DNA from: an uncultured Bacilli bacterium
GTDB lineage: Bacteria > Bacillota_I > Bacilli_A > RF39 > UBA660
Reading direction: 5' to 3'
DNA length: 37,439 nucleotides
NCBI GenBank assembly: GCA_934179675.1
Contig: CAKPQS010000012.1
Coordinates: forward strand, 1-37,439
Position numbers and translations under genes: made by a program. Under the pieces are notes generated by a model, which worked only from the letters and a program-made list of their open reading frames with translations, made no database searches and was not told the origin of the DNA. Positions 1 through 8,051 of this stretch are shown in pieces; position 1 is the first letter of the stretch, and every line of letters starts with the position of its first letter.

Positions 1-69
1 ATCGTATATAAATTATATATGGTAATCTAGTCTTTTTTTTGTTTTGTTTAGTTATCGTTTTCGGGGGTT

Positions 70-1101
70 ACTTTCAAAATTATTACTTTAGCTTCTGTTT
101 TAGAAGAAGGTTTGGTTGATTTAAATAAAGATACATTTTATGATACTGGTGGTGTGAATATATCAGGTGCAAGAATTAGATGTTGGAAGGCTGGAGGACA
201 TGGTGCTGAAACGTATTTACAAGTAGTTGAGAATTCTTGCAATACAGGATTTGTTAGTTTAGGTTTTAAATTAGGCAAAGAAAAGTTATTTAACTATATA
301 AAAAAATTTGGATTTGGTTCTAAAACAGGTATTGATTTAAATGGAGAAGAAAATGGTATATTATTTAATTTGGATAAAGTTGGTGATTTAGAGCTTGCTA
401 CAACATCATTTGGTCAGGGTGTAAGTGTCACACCTATACAACAAATTGTAGCAGTATCTGCAGCAATTAATGGTGGATATCTTATGAAACCTTATATTGT
501 AAAATCATTGAATGAACCTGTTACTAATACTGTTATAAAAGAAAATAAACCAACTATAATAAGAAAAGTTATATCAGAGGAAACAAGTAGTAAAGTAAGA
601 TATGCTTTAGAAAGCGTAGTTGCTAATGGAACAGGAAGAAATGCATATATTGAAAATTATCGTGTAGGTGGAAAAACAGGAACAGCTCAAAAGGTAAAAA
701 ATGGTGTATATATGGTTGGAAATTATATTGTTTCTTTTATAGGTTTTTTACCGGCTGATGATCCAGAAGTAATAGTTTATATTGCGGTAGATCATCCAAA
801 AGGTATTGTTCAATATGGTGGTACTGTATCGGCTCCTATTGCTAGAGAAGTTCTTTTAGATTCTATCAGTGCTTTAAATATTAAAGCCAAAGGAGGGTTA
901 GAAAAAAAATATAATTGGAATGATAAAAAAGCTTATACATTAAATGATGTTGTAGGAATGGATGTAAATGACGCTATTAAAATGTTAAAGCCTTTTAAAG
1001 TTGAATATTCTGGAACGGGAAATAAAGTAATATATATGTCACCCAAATCAGGAACAAGAATAATAGAAGGAAGTACTATAAAATTAATGGTAGGTAATTA
1101 A
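70..1101 (+). CDS. Class B penicillin-binding protein (FtsI/SpoVD-like), C-terminal part with PASTA domain; 5' end missing or corrupt
   Basis: Transpeptidase that cross-links peptidoglycan outside the membrane, for septation or spore cortex. Homology begins at about base 70 with TFKIITLASVLEEG, the segment after the catalytic serine. Counted from the TTG at 112, the SxN motif is SCN at 42-44 and the KTG motif is KTGT at 188-191; the last ~57 residues form one PASTA domain (LNDVVGMDVNDAIKML...). One C-terminal PASTA domain resembles SpoVD more than a plain FtsI, but I cannot separate the two. Upstream, the codon expected to hold the SxxK serine reads GTT (67-69) and an in-frame TAG lies at 49-51, so the first ~70 bases do not continue the gene. 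An edge artefact is more likely than a natural truncation. The next gene starts about 100 bases later behind its own promoter. Confidence 0.9.
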   Translation, partial: TFKIITLASVLEEGLVDLNKDTFYDTGGVNISGARIRCWKAGGHGAETYLQVVENSCNTGFVSLGFKLGKEKLFNYIKKFGFGSKTGIDLNGEENGILFNLDKVGDLELATTSFGQGVSVTPIQQIVAVSAAINGGYLMKPYIVKSLNEPVTNTVIKENKPTIIRKVISEETSSKVRYALESVVANGTGRNAYIENYRVGGKTGTAQKVKNGVYMVGNYIVSFIGFLPADDPEVIVYIAVDHPKGIVQYGGTVSAPIAREVLLDSISALNIKAKGGLEKKYNWNDKKAYTLNDVVGMDVNDAIKMLKPFKVEYSGTGNKVIYMSPKSGTRIIEGSTIKLMVGN

Positions 1102-1157
1102 AAACATATATTTGAAAAAATAGGTATATTTAAAAAATTTTATAAAATTATAAGGGA

Positions 1158-1186
1158 TTGATTAATTTTAAAAAAAATGCTAAAAT
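1158..1186 (+). promoter_or_regulatory. Probable vegetative promoter for the M23 peptidase gene
   Basis: A TTGATT box (1158-1163) and a TAAAAT box (1181-1186) are separated by 17 bases, just upstream of the ribosome binding site and the start at 1207. The boxes match the consensus at 4/6 and 5/6. Confidence 0.5.
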
Positions 1187-1206
1187 TATATCAAGGTAGG
1201 TGTAAA

Positions 1207-2403
1207 ATGAAAAAGAAAATATTATTAATATTATTTTTATTAATATTGCCACTAAACATTAAAGCTAAAACAATCAATGACATGAAAAAAGAATTAAGTA
1301 CATTGGAAAGTAAATTAGCTGAATCAAAAAATCAATCAAAATTAAATAAAGAAGAAATAGAAAGCATCAATAACGAAATTAATACAATTACAAACAATAT
1401 AGCAGAAGCTCAAAATTCTATAGAAAAAGCAAATAAAAAAATAGAATTAAACGAAAAAGAAATTGATGAAAAAAAAGATGAAACAGATGAACTATTAAAA
1501 TATTTTCAAGTTTCATCAAATGAAAATGTATATTTAGAATATTTATTTGATGCCAAAACATATACAGAATTTATCTATAGATACTCCATAGTAAAACAAT
1601 TAACAGAATATAATGATGAACTTTCTAAAGAATTAAAACAAATGATAACAGATTTAGAAAATAGTAAAATTGAATTAAAAGAAAAAACAAAAAGTTTACA
1701 ACAAGAAAAAGCTAATTATGAAGATAAATTATTGACATTAGCTTTAAGAAGTGAATCAATAAGAGAAGAAGGAACATCAATAGAAGAAGACATAGAATAT
1801 ATCAAAGAAGAAATAAAAACTTATACTGAAATGGGATGTTCACCTAATCAAGATATAAGATTGTGTAAAGCTGTACCAAATTCAAAAGGTTGGGTTTACC
1901 CATTACTTAGTGGTTGGGTTACAAGTAATTATTCTAGCAATAGAGGTGTTGTTGTTTCAAATGGTGTTGTTGTTAGTACAGGGGCACATTATGGAATTGA
2001 TTTAGGCGGAATACCTGAAGGAACAAGTGTTTATGCAGCAGCACCTGGTATGGTAACAAGAATAGTTTATAGAAGTAGTTGTGGAGGAAATCAAGTATTT
2101 GTTGAACATAAAGTAAATGGCGTTGTATATACAACAGCTTATATGCACTTATTATCAATAAGTGTTAGTAAAGGAGATATAGTTGGTCCAACAATTGAAA
2201 TAGGTCGTGTTGGTGGTGATTCAACAAGTGCAACTACAAGAACAGGTAAATTAAAAGGTGGCTATGATTGGTGTACTAATGGAACACATTTGCATTTTGC
2301 AGTTTCCGGTGGATCATATTCTACAAGTACTTATGGATTTAATGCTAATTCATTTAATCCAACAAAAATTTTAGATTTTTCAAGAGGACGTTTTTCTAGA
2401 TAA
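1207..2403 (+). CDS. Exported coiled-coil M23 (LytM) murein endopeptidase, EnvC-like
   Basis: Zinc endopeptidase or hydrolase activator acting on peptidoglycan during daughter-cell separation. I chose the ATG at 1207, not the upstream in-frame ATG at 1177, because AGGTAGGTG precedes it and the protein then opens with a clean signal peptide (MKKKILLILFLLILP...KA). Residues ~25-205 of 398 are Lys/Glu-rich coiled coil. A short linker with two cysteines follows, then the LytM domain. Its zinc ligands look intact: HxxxD at His261/Asp265 and HLH at 361-363. Coiled coil plus LytM is the EnvC/NlpD-type layout, in which the coil can be regulatory, for instance through FtsEX. No ftsEX lies nearby. A hairpin overlapping the end of the gene terminates it. 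Confidence 0.88.
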   Translation: MKKKILLILFLLILPLNIKAKTINDMKKELSTLESKLAESKNQSKLNKEEIESINNEINTITNNIAEAQNSIEKANKKIELNEKEIDEKKDETDELLKYFQVSSNENVYLEYLFDAKTYTEFIYRYSIVKQLTEYNDELSKELKQMITDLENSKIELKEKTKSLQQEKANYEDKLLTLALRSESIREEGTSIEEDIEYIKEEIKTYTEMGCSPNQDIRLCKAVPNSKGWVYPLLSGWVTSNYSSNRGVVVSNGVVVSTGAHYGIDLGGIPEGTSVYAAAPGMVTRIVYRSSCGGNQVFVEHKVNGVVYTTAYMHLLSISVSKGDIVGPTIEIGRVGGDSTSATTRTGKLKGGYDWCTNGTHLHFAVSGGSYSTSTYGFNANSFNPTKILDFSRGRFSR

Positions 2404-2416
2404 TGTCCTTTTTTTT
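2385..2416 (+). terminator. Intrinsic terminator after the M23 gene
   Basis: AGGAC (2385-2389) pairs with GTCCT (2405-2409), followed by a run of T. The left arm lies inside the last codons of the gene. Confidence 0.65.
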
Positions 2417-2465
2417 CTTGCTTTTTTTTATATGAAAATGATATCATATAATTGTAGGAGAAATT

Positions 2466-3368
2466 ATGGAAAAAATAGATTTACATGTACATTCCACATA
2501 TTCGGATGGTGTACTTGATATTGCTAATCTTTTGAACGAAGCAAAAAAAAGGAATGTTAAAACTATTGCAATTGCTGATCATGAAACAGTAATTGGTTTA
2601 GAAGGATATAAAAGAATAAATGATATTAAAATAATTCCGGCTATTGAAATGAATGTTAAATTATCAGGAGCTCATATTTTAGGATATGGAATGGATAATT
2701 TTAAAAAAATAGAGGATGAATTTGATAAAATAAAAAAAAATAATGAGAATATAGTTTTTGATATTATAAAATTATTAGAAAAGGATAATATAAAAATTGA
2801 TGAAAATGATGTTATAGAAAGTACATTTGAATTTCATAAAAAAAAGAAAGAACAAGTTGAATCTAATTCAAATGTATTTAAATATAATAAAAATATTATA
2901 ATTGTTAAAACTGATATTGCAAGAACATTAATGGAACTTGGTATTACCAAAAGTATAGATGAGTCTTATAAAAGATATTTAGGTCCTCAAGGTAAATATT
3001 TTATAAAAACAGAAAAAATTGATACAAGAACTGCTATTGAATTAATTGATTCTTGTAATGGTATAACTGTTCTTGCACATCCAATGACTGTTAATACAAA
3101 AAAAAACAACTTGGTAAATATATGTAAAGAACTTGCTGAATATGGTTTATCTGGCATTGAAGTTAATGGTAATAGACGTCGATATTCTGAAAATCAAACA
3201 AATAATTATATTGCAATTGCCAAAAAGTTAAAATTTATAGAAACTGTTGGTAGTGATTTCCATAGAATTGATCAACAAATGGGTATTGATGCTTCTCCGA
3301 AAATCGTTGCGAATTTAGAAGCTAAAATAAAAGAATTAAAAATAACAAAAAATCATTCTGTTTTTTAA
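2466..3368 (+). CDS. PHP-domain phosphoesterase (TrpH/YciV, RNase AM-like)
   Basis: Predicted metal-dependent phosphoesterase of the PHP superfamily; characterised relatives hydrolyse 3',5'-nucleoside bisphosphates or trim short RNA. The metal-binding motifs appear in order: HVHSTYSDG (7-15), ADHET (37-41), a Glu in AIEMN, AHP, and GSDFH near the C-terminus. Between the usual helical insert and the second half there is an extra Lys/Glu/Asn-rich stretch (residues ~120-145) that the second PHP protein in this window lacks. GTAGGAGAAATT precedes the ATG. The gene converges with ftsW and overlaps its end by four bases. The substrate cannot be told from sequence. Confidence 0.85.
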   Translation: MEKIDLHVHSTYSDGVLDIANLLNEAKKRNVKTIAIADHETVIGLEGYKRINDIKIIPAIEMNVKLSGAHILGYGMDNFKKIEDEFDKIKKNNENIVFDIIKLLEKDNIKIDENDVIESTFEFHKKKKEQVESNSNVFKYNKNIIIVKTDIARTLMELGITKSIDESYKRYLGPQGKYFIKTEKIDTRTAIELIDSCNGITVLAHPMTVNTKKNNLVNICKELAEYGLSGIEVNGNRRRYSENQTNNYIAIAKKLKFIETVGSDFHRIDQQMGIDASPKIVANLEAKIKELKITKNHSVF

Positions 3369-4435
3369 TTCTTACTTATATTTAACAATATTCCAATTGA
3401 TGTCATACTAATTAATAAACTTGATCCACCATAACTTAAAAATGGTAAAGTAACACCGGTTACAGGTATTAAACCTACAACTACCATTAGGTTAAGTGAT
3501 GATTGAAATGCTAAAGAAAATGTAAGACCAAATGATAAGTATTTTTGAAATAAATCATTACTTTTTCTTGATAATTTAAATCCTTCATATGTTAAAAGTG
3601 CAAATAGGATAACGACAAATGATCCACCAATAAAACCTAATTCTTCAGTTATAATGGAAAAAATAAAATCAGTTTGTGGCTCTGGTAAATAAAAATGTTT
3701 TTGTCTTGACTTACCTAAACCAAGACCGAATAATGAACCAGGGCCAATTGCATATAATGATTGAATTATTTGAAATCCTGTTCCTAATGGATCTTTCCAT
3801 GGATTTATAAAGGATAAAATTCTATTTACTCTATATGGTGCAATAATAATTAAAATAGCAATTCCTAATAATCCAAGTATTCCTATAAATGTAAAAAAAC
3901 TTATTTTTACACCACTTACAAATAACATGGCAATGATTGTAACTGTAATAATTGTACCTGTTCCTAAATCTGGTTCTAGCATTATTAATCCAAAAATAAT
4001 TAAAGTTAATAATAGAATTGGAAAGACGCCATTTTTAATATTTTTTATTTCTTTTTTGTTTTTTTCTAAATATTTAGAAGTAAAAATAATTAAAGATATT
4101 TTTATAAACTCGCTTGGCTGAATTCCAAGAGATCCTATGCCAAACCATGATCTTGATCCATTTCTAACTTTGCCAATTCCTGGTATTAATACTAATATTA
4201 TTAAAGTTAAGCAAATAAATAATAGAATATTTGCTTTTTTCTTTATAAAATTAATATCAATTTTGGTAATAATTTTAATTATAATTAAGCCTACTATCAT
4301 AAATAATCCTTGATATTTTAAATATCTAAAACTATCATTGAATTTATATTTAGCCCATATAGAAGATGATGAATAAATCATTACTAAACCAATTATATTT
4401 AATAATAAACAATATAATAATATTTTTTTATTCAT
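3365..4435 (-). CDS. ftsW: SEDS-family peptidoglycan glycosyltransferase FtsW
   Basis: Polytopic membrane enzyme that polymerises lipid II into glycan strands, paired with a class B PBP at the septum. About ten hydrophobic segments are visible. Family signatures include NGSRSWFGIG...IQPSEFIK, EPDLGTG and a C-terminal PVTGVTLPFLSYGGSS loop, which favours FtsW over RodA; RodA is not excluded. I placed the start at the second Met (ATG at 4435-4433) because it overlaps the mraY stop as ATGA, giving translational coupling, and GGAG sits at proper distance. An ATG at 4441 is also in frame. In the classical dcw cluster murD lies between mraY and ftsW; here it is absent. Confidence 0.9.
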   Translation of the reverse strand: MNKKILLYCLLLNIIGLVMIYSSSSIWAKYKFNDSFRYLKYQGLFMIVGLIIIKIITKIDINFIKKKANILLFICLTLIILVLIPGIGKVRNGSRSWFGIGSLGIQPSEFIKISLIIFTSKYLEKNKKEIKNIKNGVFPILLLTLIIFGLIMLEPDLGTGTIITVTIIAMLFVSGVKISFFTFIGILGLLGIAILIIIAPYRVNRILSFINPWKDPLGTGFQIIQSLYAIGPGSLFGLGLGKSRQKHFYLPEPQTDFIFSIITEELGFIGGSFVVILFALLTYEGFKLSRKSNDLFQKYLSFGLTFSLAFQSSLNLMVVVGLIPVTGVTLPFLSYGGSSLLISMTSIGILLNISKN

Positions 4436-5424
4436 AGCCATACTCCATATATTAAAGCAATTAAACTAGCAACAAATCCTATACACCAAAATAATTTAAC
4501 TATATCTCGTTCATTCATACCTTTTTTTTCAAATGTATGATGTATTGGTGTCATAAGAAATAATCTCTTTTTAGTTATTTTATAATATATTCTTTGAATA
4601 ATAGTTGTAAGCATTTCAATTACAAATACGATACCAATTACTATAAGTAATAATTCATGTCTTGTTAAAATGGCAATGGTTGCTAGAATACTTCCTAGTG
4701 CGAGGGATCCTGTATCACCCATAAATACTTTAGCTGGATTTATGTTAAATGTTAGAAAACCAATTAATGATCCTACTAAAATAAATAGAAATAAGGCAAT
4801 TGTGTCATAACCATTTAGCCAATCCGTATTCCATGTTATTATGCCAAAAGTTGATATTGAGATTATTCCTAATCCTGCTGCTAAACCATCTAAACCATCT
4901 GTTAAATTAACAGCGTTTGTTGTTGCTAATAAGACAAGCAGAATGAATATACCGTAAAAAAAACCTATATTTTTTTTAAAACCAATGGCATGAATCCATA
5001 GTAGTGGTTCGTTTCCTGCTTTTAAGAAAAGAAAGAAAAATACTAAAGCTACTATTATTTGAAGTATTAATTTTTGATTTTCTGTTAAACCATCATTATT
5101 TTCTCTTTTTATTTTTAAATAATCATCAATGAAGCCTATTAATGAGTATGCTAAAAATGTAAATATTACAATAATTAATGAATAATTTAGTTCTATTTTT
5201 TTTAATATTATGAGTAATATAGTTGTTATAATCGTTGGAATTATAAATATTAATCCACCAATAGTTGGTGTATGATTTTTACTTTTATGTTCTTTTTCCA
5301 AATATCTACTAATATTTTGATTAGCTTTTAATTTTTTTAATATGGGTATTAATATATAACCAGTTATGATTGATAAAATAAAACCTATTAAAACTGCCAT
5401 AAATGATTTAGTTATTATATACAT
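4432..5424 (-). CDS. mraY: Phospho-N-acetylmuramoyl-pentapeptide transferase MraY
   Basis: Transfers phospho-MurNAc-pentapeptide from UDP to undecaprenyl phosphate, making lipid I at the inner face of the membrane. The 330-residue length and about ten membrane spans fit the family. Signatures visible are the Asp-rich DDYLK, NLTDGLDGLAAG, FMGDTGSLALG and the histidine motif TPIHHTFE. The start at 5424 follows AAAAGGAGATCATT. It is translationally coupled to ftsW downstream and divergent from yvcK, so the 124 bases between 5425 and 5548 should hold promoters for both. I see TATAAT-like boxes there but no convincing -35. Confidence 0.95.
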   Translation of the reverse strand: MYIITKSFMAVLIGFILSIITGYILIPILKKLKANQNISRYLEKEHKSKNHTPTIGGLIFIIPTIITTILLIILKKIELNYSLIIVIFTFLAYSLIGFIDDYLKIKRENNDGLTENQKLILQIIVALVFFFLFLKAGNEPLLWIHAIGFKKNIGFFYGIFILLVLLATTNAVNLTDGLDGLAAGLGIISISTFGIITWNTDWLNGYDTIALFLFILVGSLIGFLTFNINPAKVFMGDTGSLALGSILATIAILTRHELLLIVIGIVFVIEMLTTIIQRIYYKITKKRLFLMTPIHHTFEKKGMNERDIVKLFWCIGFVASLIALIYGVWL

Positions 5425-5554
5425 AATGATCTCCTTTTAAATTATATTCATAAAAACTTTATTAATTGCTTATTGTTTTTAATTTTTAGATATGATAAAA
5501 TAATCTAAAGAATGAAAAGGTGACTTATAAAATATATTTTAATAGGAGATGTTT

Positions 5555-6547
5555 ATGAATAATAAAGTAGTAGTATTAGGTGGTGGAACAGGTATGTCTC
5601 ATTTAATTAAGGGATTAAAATTATTTCCACTTGATATAACAACAGTTGTATCTGTTTGCGATGATGGTAAAAGTACTGGTAGGTTAAGAAATGAATTTCA
5701 CATTCCGGCTGTTGGTGATATTAGAAGAATTTTAGTTGCACTTTCAGAAACAGAACCACTTGTTGAGGAGCTTTTGAATTATCGTTTTAATACAACTAGT
5801 GATTTAAATGGTCATACTGTTGGTAATTTACTTTTAACAGCTGCAACTAATATAACAGGTAATATGTCAGATGGTATAGAGGCTTTAGGAAAGGTTTTAA
5901 ATTTAAAAGGAAAAGTATTGCCTTTAACAGAGGATAATGTTATTTTAATGGCAGAAATGACTGATGGTAGTATTGTTGAAGGGGAACATTTAATAACTGA
6001 ATCTAGTAAAAAAATAAAAAAAGTTTTTTATAAAAATGATGCTAAAATTAATGATAATGTTATAAATTCTATAAGAGAAGCTGATTTAATTGTTTTAAGT
6101 ATGGGAAGTTTATATACAAGTATAATTCCTAATTTAATAAATAATGATATAATTAAAGAAATAGATAATAGTCATGCTAAAATAGTTTATACTTGTAATT
6201 TGATGACACAACCTGGTGAAACAGATGATTTTAAGGTAAGTGATCATTTAAATGCTTTAAATAGTTATTTGGGTAAAAGAAAAATTGATATTGTAATTGC
6301 TAATAAAGGTAGTATTGATAAAAATGTAGCTTTAAAATATGCTAATTTAGAACAAAAAGATCCTGTTATTTTAGATACAAAAGAAATAAGGAAAAATGGT
6401 ACTAAAATATTAAGTGATGATTTTGCTATTTTAGAAAATAATGTTTTAAGACATGATACTTTAAAACTTGGATATAATATTTTTTCAATTATTTTAAGAG
6501 AAAACGATTTAAAAAATGGCAAAAAATTGAGTTTACAAAAAAAATAA
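5555..6547 (+). CDS. yvcK: YvcK/CofD-like gluconeogenesis factor
   Basis: Cytoplasmic nucleotide-sugar-binding protein of the YvcK (UPF0052) family. In Bacillus and Listeria it links central carbon metabolism to peptidoglycan synthesis and binds UDP-GlcNAc. Signatures are GGGTGMSHLIKGL at the N-terminus, VCDDGKSTGRLR, PAVGDIRR and GHTVGNLLL. AGGAG at 5543-5547 overlaps the first possible ATG (5549), so the ATG at 5555 is the better start, giving 330 residues. The usual neighbours rapZ and whiA are absent; the gene instead sits divergent from mraY-ftsW, which suits a role in wall synthesis. Confidence 0.92.
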   Translation: MNNKVVVLGGGTGMSHLIKGLKLFPLDITTVVSVCDDGKSTGRLRNEFHIPAVGDIRRILVALSETEPLVEELLNYRFNTTSDLNGHTVGNLLLTAATNITGNMSDGIEALGKVLNLKGKVLPLTEDNVILMAEMTDGSIVEGEHLITESSKKIKKVFYKNDAKINDNVINSIREADLIVLSMGSLYTSIIPNLINNDIIKEIDNSHAKIVYTCNLMTQPGETDDFKVSDHLNALNSYLGKRKIDIVIANKGSIDKNVALKYANLEQKDPVILDTKEIRKNGTKILSDDFAILENNVLRHDTLKLGYNIFSIILRENDLKNGKKLSLQKK

Positions 6548-6568
6548 GAAGAACTATTTGTTCTTCTT
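6546..6568 (-). terminator. Hairpin between yvcK and the 36-residue gene
   Basis: AAGAAGAAC pairs with GTTCTTCTT across a five-base loop. On the minus strand it is followed by a run of T and terminates the small gene, whose stop codon lies in the loop. On the plus strand the T-tract is weak, so termination of yvcK is less certain. Confidence 0.6.
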
Positions 6569-6664
6569 TAAATATAATGTATTTAATACTTTAACTTTTT
6601 TACCGATTTTAGTAATAAATTGTTTTTTTACGCCTTCTGGTAATCTTTTCTTTACAACTTTCAT
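6554..6664 (-). CDS. 36-residue very basic protein, unrecognised
   Basis: Small gene of 37 codons including stop: starts MKVVKKRLPEGVKKQF and ends TLYLKKNK. About one third of residues are Lys or Arg and there is only one acidic residue, so it should be strongly cationic. There is no membrane segment or cysteine. Support for a real gene: AGAGGTAG eight bases before the ATG, a promoter upstream (TTGTAA, 16-base spacer, TATAAT) and an intrinsic terminator whose loop holds the stop. It occupies almost all the space between yvcK and the deacetylase. It could be a ribosome- or RNA-associated peptide or a peptide toxin; nothing in the sequence decides. Confidence 0.6.
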   Translation of the reverse strand: MKVVKKRLPEGVKKQFITKIGKKVKVLNTLYLKKNK

Positions 6665-6689
6665 AATCTACCTCTTTCTTTCGTTAATA

Positions 6690-6717
6690 ATTATATCATA
6701 TTTGTTTTCATTTACAA
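6690..6717 (-). promoter_or_regulatory. Promoter of the 36-residue gene
   Basis: Read on the minus strand: TTGTAA (6717-6712), a 16-base spacer, then a perfect TATAAT (6695-6690), about 25 bases before the start codon. Confidence 0.5.
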
Positions 6718-6780
6718 TAGTTTTTAATTAAATTATTGAATAAAATTTTATTTAGAGGTAAAATAATAATAGGTGGTAGT

Positions 6781-8025
6781 GTGAAAAAAAGAAAAATAAA
6801 AAAGAATGTTTTAAGAAATTTAATAGTACTTCTTATTATATATATTGGTATTATGTTAGTTGTTATAAATAAAAAGGATGTTCCTAAAGACGATCCTTTG
6901 TATATGATTTCTTTAATAGGCAAGAATGAAGAAGAAGTTAAAGATTATGCTGCTAAAAATAAATTAAGATTGAACATTAATTATGTTTATAGTGATTCTA
7001 ATAAAGGTGTTAGTGAACAAGATATTAAAGAAGGAACAGAAATAAAAGCAAATGATACTTTAAATGTTACAATAAATAAATATATTGATAAAGAAAAGTT
7101 AAAAAAAGATGATATTAATGAATTAGGAAGAATTCCTGTTATGATGTATCACCATATTGTTAATATAGATGATAATGAATATACTGGTGGTAATGTTGAT
7201 CCTGATGGTTATAATAGAACGAGTAATGCTTTTAGAAAAGATTTAGAGTTTTATTATCAAAATGGTTATAGAATGATTAGATTAATTGATTATGTTAATG
7301 GTAAAATAGATGTTGAGTATGGTAAAAGTCCTATTGTTTTAACATTTGATGATGGTAATGCCGATAATATCAAAGTAACAGGATTAGATGAAAATGGTAA
7401 TATAATAATTGATCCTAATAGTGCTGTTGGTATTCTTGAAGAATTTAAAAAAAAGTATCCTGATTTTAATGTAACTGCTACATTTTTTGTAACATCAGCA
7501 CTTTTTAATCAGAGTGAATATAATGAAAAAATATTAAATTTTTTGGTTGATAATGGTTATGATGTTGGTAATCATACAAAAGATCATAATAATATGAATA
7601 ATATTAATGAGGAAGAAACAGAATATGTTGTTGGTTATGTTTATAATGAATTAGAAAAAATAATTAAAGATAAATATGTAAATATTGTTGCGCTTCCTTT
7701 TGGTACACCATATTTATCAACTCATAAAAATTTTAGTCATATTAAAAAAGCAAATTTTAATGGTAAAGTATATGATACTATTACAACTTTAAGGGTAGGT
7801 TGGGAACCTGATACATCTCCTTTTTCTAAAAATTTTAATAAAGATTTTATTAAAAGATGTAGAGCTTATGATAATAATGGTAAGGAATTTGATATTGATA
7901 TGGTATTTAACAGTATTTTAAAAGATTTAAAATATGTATCAGATGGTGATGTAAATACGATTACAATTCCTAAAGACTATGAAAAATATTTAAATGATAA
8001 CAATTTATATAAAATATTATATTAA
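6781..8025 (+). CDS. Membrane-anchored PASTA-polysaccharide deacetylase fusion
   Basis: Carbohydrate esterase family 4 (NodB) protein expected to deacetylate a surface glycan or peptidoglycan. I take GTG at 6781, preceded by AGGTGGT, over an upstream TTG. The order is: a basic cytoplasmic tail, one membrane span (residues ~13-32), a PASTA-like domain (LIGKNEEEVKDYAAKN...VSEQDIKEGTEI, ~43-105), then the NodB domain. NodB motifs are PVMMYHH, LTFDDG (metal Asp pair) and VGNHTKDH (metal His pair). A 30-residue stretch (VTGLDENGNIIIDPNSA) is inserted after TFDDG. PASTA domains bind peptidoglycan in Stk kinases and PBPs, so the fusion probably targets the esterase to the wall. It shares a terminator with the convergent hydrolase. 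Confidence 0.82.
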   Translation: MKKRKIKKNVLRNLIVLLIIYIGIMLVVINKKDVPKDDPLYMISLIGKNEEEVKDYAAKNKLRLNINYVYSDSNKGVSEQDIKEGTEIKANDTLNVTINKYIDKEKLKKDDINELGRIPVMMYHHIVNIDDNEYTGGNVDPDGYNRTSNAFRKDLEFYYQNGYRMIRLIDYVNGKIDVEYGKSPIVLTFDDGNADNIKVTGLDENGNIIIDPNSAVGILEEFKKKYPDFNVTATFFVTSALFNQSEYNEKILNFLVDNGYDVGNHTKDHNNMNNINEEETEYVVGYVYNELEKIIKDKYVNIVALPFGTPYLSTHKNFSHIKKANFNGKVYDTITTLRVGWEPDTSPFSKNFNKDFIKRCRAYDNNGKEFDIDMVFNSILKDLKYVSDGDVNTITIPKDYEKYLNDNNLYKILY

Positions 8026-8051
8026 AAAAATTCTACTTTTGTAGAATTTTT
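8026..8051. terminator. Bidirectional terminator
   Basis: An 11-base stem (AAAAATTCTAC / GTAGAATTTTT) with a TTTT loop lies between two converging genes, with A/T runs on both sides. Confidence 0.8.
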
